From Humulus lupulus (taxonomy: Eukaryota > Streptophyta > Magnoliopsida > Rosales > Cannabaceae): a DNA stretch of 64,000 nt. A model generated the notes under the pieces. The model saw nothing but the letters and a program-made list of their open reading frames with translations. It was not told the DNA's origin and made no database searches. Position numbers and translations under genes: made by a program. The stretch spans positions 200,565,481-200,629,480 of the forward strand of contig NC_084798.1 of NCBI RefSeq assembly GCF_963169125.1, in the 5' to 3' direction. Shown here one piece after another: positions 10,665 through 21,196 of the stretch (the first letter of the stretch is position 1; every line of letters begins with the position of its first letter).

Positions 10665-11776
10665 AGAATAAATAGGAATTTTTTCCCCCAAATTATTACC
10701 ACTTGCAATTTGTGCCCCCGAATTTTTCACGTTGTTAAAAATTTCCCTCGAACTATGCACCTTTACCGAATATGAGACTTCTGTTAGTTTTTGGATGACA
10801 TGGTTGATAGAAGGTTGATTTGGCAGTTTGGGCACTGATGTTGCACTTCCACGTGAATAATTAATTAAAAAAATAAAAAATAAAAAAAATAATTTAAAAG
10901 TATACTTTTTTTCCTTTTTTTATAAAAATATTTTTTACTTCTTTTTAATTAAATATTAAAAAATTATACTCAATAGTAACTTTAATAGTATTTTATTTGT
11001 AATATTTGATTTAGTTCTATTTGCATATATAATAAATTTCTTGTTTGATTAATTATGCTTCAATTTTTTTTTCCAAAAGATGGTGAATTTTAAAAATTAA
11101 ATACATTAAACAAATTAAAAAATAATAATGATTTATGAATGGGAGTAGAAAAGGATGACGTGGCTAGTAGATAAGTGATATTCCTCAAATAAAAAAGACG
11201 AAAGAAAATAGTAAATTATTGGGTAGTGGTGGCAGGTCATATTATAATCATACAATATTTATTAATTTATAATTTTATTATAATCATACTTTTCTACTCC
11301 AATTCATAAAATATTATTATTTTTATTTGTTTAATTTTTAAAATTCAACATCGAAAAATTGAAGCATAATCAATCAAATAAGAAATTTATTATACGTGCA
11401 AATAAAACTAAAACAAATAGTACAAATAAAATACTATTAAAGTTACTATTGTATATGATTTTTTAATATTTAAATAAAAAAGAAGTAAAAATTATTTTTA
11501 TAAAAAAAAAAGAAAAAAAAGTAAAAATATATAATTTTAAAATTAATTTTATTTTTTATTTTTTATTAATTATACACGTGACATTGACGTGACACTGCCA
11601 CGCCAGTACCCAAATTGCTAAATCAACTTTCTGTCAGCCACATCACCCAGAAACTAACAGAAGTCTCATATTCGGTAACGGTGCATAGTTCGAGGTGAAT
11701 TTTTAACAACGTGAAAAATTCTGAGGGCACGAATTGCAAGTAGTAATAGTTCGAAGGGAAAAATCCTATTTATTCT
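10665..11776. repeat. Long inverted repeat with ~490-bp arms and ~135-bp loop
   Basis: The left arm 10665-11153 and right arm 11289-11776 are inverted copies. Outer ends are AGAATAAATAGGA / TCCTATTTATTCT; inner ends are GGGAGTAGAAAAG / CTTTTCTACTCC. Matching landmarks include GTGCATAGTTCGAGG..., the CACGTG-bearing stretch near 10850/11575, and the AT-rich middle. The arms have diverged by scattered substitutions. No transposase is present. This is a foldback or MITE-type element that would fold into a long hairpin if transcribed. Confidence 0.85.
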
Positions 11777-12453
11777 AAAATTAATTAATTATATGGGTTT
11801 TTTATTAAATGCATTTTTTTTTTTTTTACTTTTTATCTTCTTCAAAAATACGTACTCATGTTTTCAAAAGTACGATTTTCAAAGTTTCATAATTACAAAA
11901 ATACGATATTAGGAAAACAACTAAAAAACAAATTGAAAACAACTTAATACATCAATCCAAAATAAAGTAAAAAAAACAATATATATTAGATCAACTAAAA
12001 AAAAAAAACATAAAAACAACACAACAATAAAAAAAAGACTAAAATTTCCTTAAAATTGTAAAATTAGAAAAAAAAAATGTTTGACCGTAAAAATATAATT
12101 TTTTAGCAAGAATTAAGTATTTATGTAAAAATCTCTTAATTAAAATGTTCCTGCAATTTTTTTTTATAAGAGGATATAATTTTGACCGAAAACATATATT
12201 TTATGTTGTGTGTAGTTAAATAGTTAATAACTATTTGTGGTGTCTAGATTCAACTGTTGTGCAAACTAATATTATTTTTTTTAAAAAGTGAACATATTAT
12301 TAAATTTCAACAAAATTATTTCTAATATAAGTTTTTTTCTTCAAATAATAAATTTTGCCCTAACAAATTAAGTGTTAATTTAGTAAAAAATTAGAAAAAT
12401 AAGTTGTTTGTTTTGATATTCTATTATGAAGTAAGATAACTGTAATTATATAT
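11777..12453. other. AT-rich non-coding DNA
   Basis: Homopolymer-rich AT sequence. I see no gene, repeat border or regulatory site that I can support. Confidence 0.5.
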
Positions 12454-13667
12454 ATCAGAAAATTTTACAATAGGGGCATGCTTTTTGTCCCCACCGGTAG
12501 GGACATTTTTGTTTTTAGTGCGTGAAAAAATTATAACCTAATTTTTTATATGACAGTATACAGTGTAGTTATAATAGACTTCCCACCAATTTTCAGGAAA
12601 TTCCTAATAATTTACTGTGCCGAAAAAGATTTCAAAATAATTTGTTTCACGAGCGTATAAAAGAGGCTTAAAAACAACATATTTTCGTGTGTTTCGATAT
12701 ATGGATAGATTACGATTCAATTTTTTTATAGGGTTTATACATTTTTAGACCCTGTGTGTTTGCCTCATTACCTGTTTGGACCTTGTGTTTTGACAAATTA
12801 TTTTTTGGACCCTGTGTTTTGTAAAATGGTTCAAATAGGCCCCTAAACATGATTTTGATGAATAAAAAATTGAATATAACAACACAGTTATTAGGCAGAA
12901 TAACTGTATTTTTGTTTTGAGTTCTTAGTTTGATGAATTATTTGTGATTTTAGTTAAAAAAAAAACTTTGATCGAAATCGGGTTTAGGAGTCTATTTGAA
13001 CTATTTTAGAAAACACAGGGTCCGAAAAGTAATTTGTCAAAACACAGGGTCCAAACAGGTAATGAGGCAAAACACAGGGTCTAAAAATGCATAAACCATT
13101 TTTTAGATGATAGTGTACAATGAAGTTATATATAATCCGCTGCAAATTTATAGGAAATTCTAAATAATTTACAGTGCTGAAAATAAAAAATAGGTTGTTT
13201 TGAAGCTTGTTTTATACGTGTGTGAGACAAGTTATTTTGAAGCTGCCACTGTAGTCGTCCCCTATATATATATGTATAGGTTTTTTTTTTATGGAATGGA
13301 AATTCTTAGTTTGTGGTATCATTTTTGTCCTTACCAGTAATGACATTTCTATTTTTGATACCTGGAGAGATATAACCTATTTTTTTTATTTAATGAGATA
13401 GACATTGTAGTTAGAGCAGACATTTCACTACTATTGAAGAAATTTTTAATAATTTACGATGCCGAAAATATAGTTAAAAATAGATAGTTGCATGAGTATA
13501 AAAAAAGCACACATGCAACTATTATTTGAACTCTGTTTTTGACACAGTAAATTATTCAAAATTTATTGAAAAACTACAGTAATGTTTGCTTTTACTATAA
13601 TGTACACTGTCATGTAAAATTTTTTTGGTTATAATCTTTCTACGTGCCAAAAACAGATTTGCCCTTA
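12454..13667. repeat. Three direct copies of an ~85-bp repeat around a foldback element
   Basis: Similar stretches at about 12566-12650, 13107-13190 and 13400-13475 share TAGTTATA..AGAC, AGGAAATTC.TAATAATTTAC and GTGC.GAAAAT in the same order. The first two sit on either side of the foldback element 12732-13097, the third to its right. No coding sequence is seen. They look like decayed members of one small repeat family. Confidence 0.5.
12732..13097. mobile_element. Foldback element, 'CACAGGGTCC' family, copy 1
   Basis: Arms of 117 bp (12732-12847 and 12981-13097) are inverted copies, from GGTTTATAC at the outer edge to the inner GGCCCCTAAAC / GGTTTAGGAGTC. Within each arm the phrase CACAGGGTCC (or its complement GGACCCTGTG) appears three times at about 35-bp spacing. 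The centre has no coding frame. A second copy is at 17362-17728. Confidence 0.8.
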
Positions 13668-13674
13668 TGATAAC

Positions 13675-15219
13675 TGTTGACGGTGAAATCTCGTCAACGA
13701 TATAAGGTTGGAAAACTAAGACTATATTGCCAAAGGTATCTCAGAAGAAGATGGAGAAAACTTGAGAGAGTAAATATGTAAAACTGCAATGGAGTCGAAA
13801 TTGTATATTACTCAAAAGCCTTAGCATACAATCAATTTTCCAACCCCTTTTCTAGAGGGGTGATGATCTATTTATACTGGAGCTCTAATGGCTCCCCATA
13901 CATTGTGGTCCCAGGGGACAAGATTGTACATAGGTACAGTGTCAGGGTTGTGGCACAGGTCGTGGTGGAGCAGAAGGTTATGGTGTCGGCCTGGTACATA
14001 GTCAGAGGTATGCAAGTAGTGCTTCCACTCTCTGTACAAATTCGTACCTCCACTACTTGTAGGACACAGATGTCAGAGTCATTCCTTTGCCCTTTTTCAG
14101 GGTTGTACATCCCGTGCTTGTACATTTGTCTCATCCCTAGTGGTCCCCTTTACCTAAATACCTTCTCTAGGTTTCTTCATATTTTAGTAAGTGTCGATCC
14201 ATACTTCTTTTATCCCGTCCTTACCTCCAGGTAGGAGGCCTGGAAATAGGCATGTACGAGGCTTGGGGATGGGTCTCACAAGGCAAGACCCTTGGTGCCT
14301 AAGCGAGTATCCAGACATGACTTGGGCATTCATGAGGCATGGGGATGGGTCTCACAAGGCAAGACCCTTGGTGCCTATGTGAGTACCCATGTATGACCCG
14401 GGCATTCACGAGGCTCGGACATGGGTCTCACAAGGCGTGATGGGGTTGCATGAGGGTCACAAGACGATGGTGGCACGAGGCTCCTTAGTGTGGTCATACC
14501 TCGCGAGACGCACACGAGCGTGGTGAGGTGTGTCTTGCTTAGCGAGGCATTGGCGCGCATCTGGGTCGCGAGGCGCACGGATGAGGGCAGCCTCGCATAG
14601 TGAGACCCTTGTGGCCTTGGCAGGCGCATGCGGGGGAAGGGTAGCCTCGCATGCAGGGGAAGGGCAGCCTCGCATAGTGAGACCCTTGTGGCCTTGGCAG
14701 GCGCATGTGGGGGAAGCGTAGCCTCGCATGCGGGGGAAGGGCAGCCTCGCATAGTGAGACCCTTGTGGCCTTGGCAGGCGCATGCGGGGGAAGGGTAGCC
14801 TCGCATAGTGAGACCCTTGTAGCCTTGGCAGGCGCATGCGGGGGAAGGGTAGCCTCGCATGCGGGGGAAGGGCAGCCTCGCATAGTGGGACCCTTGTGGC
14901 CTTAGTAGGCGCATGCGGGGGAAGGGTAGCCTCGCATGCGGGGGAAGGGCAGCCTCGCATAGCGAGACCCTTGTGTGTGGTCGGGGGGGTGCATGGCGCG
15001 AGGCCCTTGATGCGCCTGCCCCCTTGTGACCCGTAGCTTGGCCTCCTAGCCTAGCAAGGCCATACTTCACAGTCCACAAGGTGATGCTTCCCTTGGGATA
15101 ATCTCCCAGTTTCACAAGACTTACAGGTCTGAGCCTGATAATGTGACTAAGTGACCTATAGCTTTGTATTTTAACCATTTACTGGAGATTTTTTTCTTGG
15201 TGGATTTTTGGCATCCACA
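13675..15219 (-). mobile_element. Solo LTR (family R) inserted in the start of LTR M
   Basis: Ends are TGTTGACGG and GCATCCACA, flanked by the 5-bp duplication ATAAC (13670-13674 and 15220-15224). A minus-strand TATA box CAGTATAAATAGATC at about 13863-13878 suggests transcription leftwards. No internal domain is present, so this is a solo LTR of 1545 bp. Its right half carries the GC-rich minisatellite 14590-14990. The left terminus resembles that of the LTR fragment at 8434. Confidence 0.9.
14590..14990. repeat. Two-unit higher-order minisatellite
   Basis: Two unit types alternate. Unit a is 54 bp, starting GCCTCGCATAGTGAGACCC and ending GCATGCGGGGGAAGGGTA; unit b is 23 bp, GCCTCGCATGCGGGGGAAGG plus GCA. 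The order is a(14590) b(14644) a(14667) b(14721) a(14744) a(14798) b(14852) a(14875) b(14929) a-partial(14952). Unit b is unit a with an internal 31-bp deletion. The unit lengths are such that long proline/alanine-rich frames appear on both strands; these are by-products, not genes. Confidence 0.92.
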
Positions 15220-17361
15220 ATAACTCTACAAAATAGAGTTATTTTACCACTTTTTATGTGCTAATTGTTGCTTAATTCTTGAGTTTTTTAAATAATTTAT
15301 TAAGTTTTTAAGTAATTTTGAATTTATTAGTCTTATCATGATTTTATATACTTTTGTGTGTTTTTATAATCATTTTGTTGTAAAATGTTGTAGTTAATTA
15401 TTTGAATTATTATTGTTAAGTTAGTGGTAAAAAAATGTTGTATTATTGAACTTAAATGTAAAATATAATTAAGTTATAATTAATATTTTCAAAGAATTAA
15501 ATTGATTTATTTTATAATTGAAAATATTGTATTATGATTTATTTTATATTTATTTTGTAGGGAATTTATGCTCTTGAAAAGCAATGAAAATGATGAAAAA
15601 AAGTGGCATTTTTGTGAAAAATAGCAAAGAAAATTGGCATTTCAACCCCCTTGGGCCGCACCAAATGCCAGGCCCAATGAAGCTCCACTTCCCAATCAGC
15701 CACTCCAGTCCCTGCTTCCAGCACACCTCCTTTCTCCAACCGAGTAGCCCCAAGCAGCATCACATGATGCCTCCAGCAAGATTGCTCCTGCCGCCACCTG
15801 TCCACACTCCTCCAGCCAGCTGTTAACTCTTGCTCACCCAAGTCCATCCTCAAGTCTTCCCCGCCTGATGCTGAAGCTTCAGCCTCCACGCCAATTGCTC
15901 CAGCCATTCACCTCACAAGCCCCACGGGCCTAGGCTCAACCATGTGAAGCCCAAGCAGCCAGCGCCCAGGCCCACTCCAGGCCCAACCCGTGGCCCCCCT
16001 CCAACACCCAGCCACCACATTGCTGCCATTTCCCTTCTTGAGCCCATAAATTACTCAAGTGTACCATTTGTCCCCTATGACAAAAATGCCAACTTTTTAC
16101 CCTTTTTTCTACACATTTTTACCAAAACATCATTATTACACCCTATAATTTACCCATATTTGCCATATTATAATTAATTAAATTAATTTAATCAATTTAA
16201 TTAATTTAAATTGATTATTTTAATTATTATTTTTTGGCTATAAATAAGAGAGTTTGGTGTCCATTTTTGGGAGGAGGTTACCATACCAAAATTCTACACA
16301 TTTCAAAACATCTCCATTCTCTTCATCTTCTTCTTCTTTTTGGTTATTTTCTATGTATTTTTAGAGGAAAATTTTGGGGGTTTCTCCTCCAAATTTTCCT
16401 ATTTATGTTTGTAATTTTTTTGTTTGTAATTTCTATTCTAGTTATGAGTTTCTAATCTTTTTAAGATTATTAAGGTGATGATGAAACAATTTGTAACTAG
16501 ATAGTGTTTATTTTGTATGTTGATTTCCCATTTTGTGCAACAAAGTTTATGGAATTTTCTTCTTCAAATATCTTCTTTCATCTTAAATATCATGTATTTT
16601 GGATTGTTAGCACATATTTACACTTTGTTCTTCATTAGTGCTAAAACATAATATTCTTTGTGTAAGATGTGTCATTAAATTGTACACATCCATGCTTAGA
16701 ACAAAAATATTATGTTTTGCCTTATAAATAATGTTCATTGATTTATTTGTTATTTCATTAGATTGATTTACACTAAATGCTTTGAAATTATAATTTTGAA
16801 AAGTGAAGAAAAATCTTATCTTTTTAGAAGTAATTTGTGCTTAAAATTATAAATCTATTTGGAAAATGATAGTTTAATTTATTTTAACTATCACTAAAAC
16901 TTGGGAATCAATGTGCTTATAAATATTATTGAACTTATATTATGTGGATTCTAATCCTTAATAATCTTATTTTACCATCTTCATTTCTATTATTAATTTA
17001 TATTTATATATATTGTCTTTTATTTATTTATATATATTGTCTTTAATTTCTATACTATTGTCTTTTATTTTATTTTTATTGTTACAAATTTGCATCAATC
17101 TTTGGAGCTAGGTTAGAATTTATTAATTTTGGTTTAAAATAGTTTTCTTTTCAATTTTAGACAACTCCTTTGGGTTCGACATCCTTGCTTACACGATCAC
17201 TATTCTATATGAACGATTCGTGCGCTTGCGATTTATAAATATTTAAAATATACCCGTTTTGGGTCCATCACCTTACTTAAATTTTTTCCAATATATTTAT
17301 ATTTAGAATTTTGTCTTAGCCAATCAAATTTCTACCTCCCTCTGACCATATATATATATTT

Positions 17362-17728
17362 GAGTTTATACATTATTTTTGGACCCTGTGTTTTTTCCGA
17401 TTACTTGTTTGGACTCTGTGTTTTATAAAATTCATTTTTGGACCCTATATTTTGTAAAATGGTTCAAATAGACCCTTAAACTCAATTTTGATGAAGAAAA
17501 AAATGAACACACCAACACAGTTTTTAATCAGAATAATTTTATTTTTGTTTTGAATTGTTAGTTTAGAAAATTATTTGTGATTTCAGTTGAGAAAATTTTG
17601 ACCAAAATCGGGTTTAGGGTTCTATTTGAACCATTTTACAAAATATAGGGTCCAAAAAGTAATTTGTCAAAATACAAGGTTCAAACAAGTAATGAGACAA
17701 AAACCAAGGTCCAAAAAGTATAAACTCT
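17362..17728. mobile_element. Foldback element, 'CACAGGGTCC' family, copy 2
   Basis: Outer ends GAGTTTATAC / GTATAAACTC and arms of about 118 bp match copy 1 at 12732 in layout: three GGACCC(T)GTG-like phrases per arm, then CCCTTAAACTC, a shared centre with TTTTTGTTTTGA, and the inverted arm from 17610. It lies in the 486 bp between two solo LTRs. Confidence 0.78.
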
Positions 17729-17756
17729 ACATATTTTTATATATTTTTAAGTTTGC

Positions 17757-19615
17757 TGATAACTCTACAAAATAGAGTTATTTTACTATATTTTATATAC
17801 TAATTGTTGCTTAGTTCTTGAGTTTTTAATTAACTTATTAAGTTTTTATGTAATTTTTAATTTATTAGTCTTATTGTAGTTTTCTAGATTTTTATATGTT
17901 TTTATAGATATTTTATTGTGTTATGTTGTAATTGAATTAGTTAAAATTAGTATTGTTAGTTTGAATGTTAAAAATTTGATTTTATTGAAAAGTGAATGTT
18001 ATGTAAATTAAATTTTAATTAATGTTTTCATGGGAATTATATGGTATATTTTATTAATGAAAATATTTAATTTTAATTTAGTTTATAATTTATTTTGTAG
18101 GAGAATTATTTCATTTGTGGCATTTTTGTGGAAAAAACAAAGAGATTCTGGCATTTTTGAAAAGCCATCAGCCCACCAGGCCCATGCCCAAAAGGACCCA
18201 GCTGCTGCCAATTCCCAGCATCATCACCACATGTTGACTCACCTCTGCAGCAACATTCATCACGCCAGCTGTCCACCCCACCAATTTCTTCACATGGTCT
18301 GCCGAAACCATCAATGCCCAGCCATGGTCTCCTTTTTTATGCAGCCTTCCGAAGCCCAACATAGCACAAGGCCCAGGCCCGTACGGCCCAGCCACTTCTC
18401 AGCCGTGACCCCAGCTGTGTAAAGCCTCCTACAGCCGCCCAACTCCCTGCCACAGCCCCTTTGGTGCCTCTTGAGCCCACAATGTACTTTTTGTCCCTTT
18501 TGTCTAAAAATGACACTTTTTACCCATTTTCTACACACTTTTTACCCCAAAATCATCATCACTCCTACAATTTACCCCTATTTACCATATTATTATTAAT
18601 TTAATCAATTTACTTAATTTAAATTGATTATTTTAATAATCTCATTTTGGCTATAAATAAGGGTTTTGAAGACCATTTTGGGGTGCTTAACTTTTGGTTA
18701 CCATTTTTTTTCTCCCATTTTCTCTCTACCATTCTCTCCTCCATTTGGGTTTTTCAAGAGCATTTTGCAAGTATGTATGTCATTTATTTTGTAATTTCTA
18801 TTCTAGTTATGTGCTTCTAATCTTTTTCATAAGATTATTAAGATCATGATGAAGCAACTTGTAACTAGGTAATATTTATGTTGTATGTTGATTTCCCTTG
18901 TAATACAACAAAGTTTATGGATTTTTCTTCTTCATATATTTCTTTCATCTTAAATATCTTGTATTTTAGATTGTTAGAACATATTTACACTTTGTTCTTC
19001 ATTGGTGCATAAACATAATATTCTTTGTGTAAGATGTGTCATTAAATTGTACACATCCATGCTTAGAACAAAACTATTATGTTTTGCCTCATAAATAATG
19101 TTCATTGATTTATTTGTTATTTCATTAGATTGATTTACACTAAATGCTTTGAAATTATAATTTTGAAAAGTGAAGAAAAATCCTATCTTTTTATAAGAAA
19201 TTTGTGCTTAAAATTATAAATCTTTTTTTGGAAAATGATAGTTTAAATTATTTTAACTATTACTAAAACTTGGGAATCAATATACTAATAAATATTATTA
19301 AACTTACATTTTGTGGATTCTAGTATCTTAATAATCTTTTCTTTTAACACTTATTTTCAACTCATTATTGCTTTATTTTTATTCTCTTAAATAGCTTTAT
19401 TTTTCAATCTTTTATTTTATGTTCATAATATTAAAACTCATCAATCTTTAGAGCTAGGTTAGAATTTATTATTTTTGATTTAAAATAGTTTCATTTTCGA
19501 TTTTAGACAACTCCTTTGGGTTCGACATCCTTGCTTACGCGATCACTATTCTATATGGACAATTCGTGCGCTTGCGATATATAAATTTTTAAACATACCC
19601 GTTTTGGGTCCAACA
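17757..19615 (+). mobile_element. Solo LTR (family M/S), second copy
   Basis: From TGATAACTCTAC to GGGTCCAACA, 1859 bp, flanked by the 5-bp duplication TTTGC (17752-17756 and 19616-19620). It is alike over most of its length to LTR M, including the start hairpin, the GCCCA-rich tract (18165-18480), the AAGATTATTAAG segment and the TTCGACATCC end. Having its own duplication shows it is not paired with LTR M as one element. Confidence 0.92.
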
Positions 19616-19774
19616 TTTGCCAATAATCAAATTAAAATTATATGATAATCACAAAACTAATATGACTATTCAGCTTTTTGGATATAAATCTCCCCTCTCC
19701 TTCATTTAATACAGTCATGTTCTCATTTATAGATTAGTTATTTTTAATTATTAGAAATAATTATAAGAGAATTT

Positions 19775-20138
19775 ACTCATTTGGTACCCTATGTTTTTGC
19801 AAAGTATCATTTTGGTACTATCTGTTTTCAATAATGCTCATATGGTATCCTGTATTTTAAAATTATACATATTTGATACCCTAGACTCAGATTTGATAGA
19901 TAAAATTTTGTCAATATGATCAAACTGTCATCAGTTATATGTAATTAAGTAATTAAATTTAAATTTGGAACTTACATAATTGACAGTAGTTTGATTAAAT
20001 TAGTAAAATTTTATTAATTAAATTTGAGTTTAGAGTACCAAATATGTACGATTTTAAAATACAGGGTACCATATGAGCATTATTGAAAACAGAGGGTATC
20101 AAAATGATACTTTGTAAAAACACAGGGTAACAAATGGT
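19775..20138. mobile_element. Foldback element, 'GGTACC' family
   Basis: The left arm (ACTCATTTGGTACCCTATG..., then TGGTATCCTGTATTTTAAAAT) is inverted in the right arm (ATTTTAAAATACAGGGTACC..., CACAGGGTAACAAATGG). The phrase order and phrase spacing resemble the CACAGGGTCC family but the sequence differs. No coding sequence is seen. Confidence 0.7.
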
Positions 20139-20585
20139 TACCTACCCTAATTATAATTATAGTCTTCAGGTTCCTTTTCAACGGCGTGATGTTTTAATTA
20201 TTTTCATTTATAATAATCATTGCTTGTGGTCTCACTTTCTTTTCTTTAATTGATTTGAGAGGAAATTACACCAAATATGAGATTTTTTTATAAACTTTGA
20301 AAAATATGGCAGTTTTTCTTTTTAAATTTTTTATGGCATATTTTTTTTGTTTACATTTTTATGGGAGTTTTTTTCCATATATTTGTAAAACTTTATTTGT
20401 ATACTATATTTTATCTTTTATTCTTTTCAAGGTACCTATTTTTTATTATTTTGAGATTATTTTTTTTATAAATTTAATCTATTTTGAGGTGTCAAATAGC
20501 AACACTCAAATCCTAATAACCAATCAATATTTGAATTGGAGTTTTTAAGTGATAACTATGAAATTCAACCGAACACCCATTGGTC

Positions 20586-20704
20586 CCTACCCTACATACT
20601 ACACATTGAACAGCCTAACCTTAACACTCACGAACAAGGCAAGGTCACCCAGATCGATGGCCATTCCATCACCTAACTATTATTTACGACTTTACATATA
20701 AATA
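20586..20704 (+). promoter_or_regulatory. Captured chalcone-synthase-type promoter
   Basis: Ahead of the CHS-like start codon lie an H-box core CCTACC (20586-20591), a MYB/AC-type element CACCTAACT (20670-20678) and a TATA box TATAAATA (20697-20704) about 115 bases before the ATG. This is the element set and spacing known for phenylpropanoid promoters. Identity rests on these motifs plus the adjoining CHS-like codons. Confidence 0.5.
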
Positions 20705-20816
20705 TATGTATATGTATAACGCTTGTTGTCTGGTATAAATTCAATCCTCTCCATATAGTAATATATGTAGTTAGCTCTGTTTGTGGGCAATCACTATCAC
20801 CGCTATAGATCACGTA

Positions 20817-20948
20817 ATGGCATCCATGATTGTGGACCAAATCCCATGGCCTCAATGCGCTGAGGGTCTGGCCACCATCCTCGCTATTGGCACGGTCAAT
20901 CCTGCCAACTATATCATCCAAGCTGATTATCCTAACTACTACTTCTGA
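20817..20948 (+). pseudogene. Chalcone synthase / type III polyketide synthase N-terminal fragment
   Basis: An intact 43-codon frame opens MASMIVDQ and contains [13 protein letters not shown] and [11 protein letters not shown], the conserved N-terminus of plant chalcone synthases. A TGA follows directly after YYF. Chalcone synthase is about 390 aa and its first intron falls later, so the break is a fusion point and not an exon end. The sequence then runs into the antisense TNL piece. The catalytic Cys, His and Asn are all absent, so no enzyme can be made. Confidence 0.82.
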
Positions 20949-21196
20949 GGCAGTGAGCAAACAAGATCCTCATTTTGTGACGATGACTTCATACAGCGAG
21001 CAATTGTTTTCTTAAACTCATCTTCATCATGCTGAAATAAAAGGCAGAGGCCACACTTTTCCACATGCAATCTTCTTGTACTGTCACTCACAAAGGAAGC
21101 CTCTATGACACTGCAATAATTTAGCTGCTCATCCGAAAACCACTCTCTTGGTATGTAAGAAAGCCAAATGAATCGGCCTTTGTATTTGAACTTCAT
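20939..21196 (-). pseudogene. TIR-NBS-LRR C-terminal (C-JID) fragment
   Basis: The 85-aa frame contains FIWLSYIPREWF (residues 9-20), IEASFVSD and KCGLCLLFQHDEDEFKKTI, the pattern of the post-LRR C-JID domain of plant TNL resistance proteins. TIR, NB-ARC and LRR parts are absent. Its start lies in the left arm of the inverted array (21189-21312) and its end overlaps the CHS fragment by about ten bases on the other strand. It is a fragment, most likely captured by the surrounding element. Confidence 0.72.

Larger units (their letters stand above)
13668..17270 (+). mobile_element. Solo LTR (family M/S), split by another solo LTR
   Basis: The LTR opens TGATAAC at 13668, is cut after seven bases by the solo LTR 13675-15219, resumes at 15225 and ends GGGTCCATCA at 17270. 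The 5-bp duplication CCTTA flanks the whole (13663-13667 and 17271-17275), which proves both borders. Without the insert it is about 2050 bp. The start forms a perfect hairpin ATAACTCTA / TAGAGTTAT. The 3' part holds the phrase TTGGGTTCGACATCCTTGC. A GC-rich tract at 15640-16030 has six RGCCCA words. Frames at 15566-16177 are chance frames across that tract. Confidence 0.9.

Noticed and set aside
14590..14990. CRISPR-like array
   Set aside because: Repeats directly abut one another with no unique spacers, and the DNA is plant nuclear; it is a minisatellite in an LTR.
14375..15178. Long proline/alanine-rich frames on both strands (up to 267 codons)
   Set aside because: They arise from the 54/23-bp minisatellite and adjoining GC-rich LTR sequence; the same repeat is open in several frames on both strands and no domain is present.
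15218..19615. One large retrotransposon with LTRs at 15.2-17.3 and 17.8-19.6 kb
   Set aside because: Each LTR has its own 5-bp duplication (CCTTA; TTTGC) and the 486 bp between them hold a foldback element and no internal domains.
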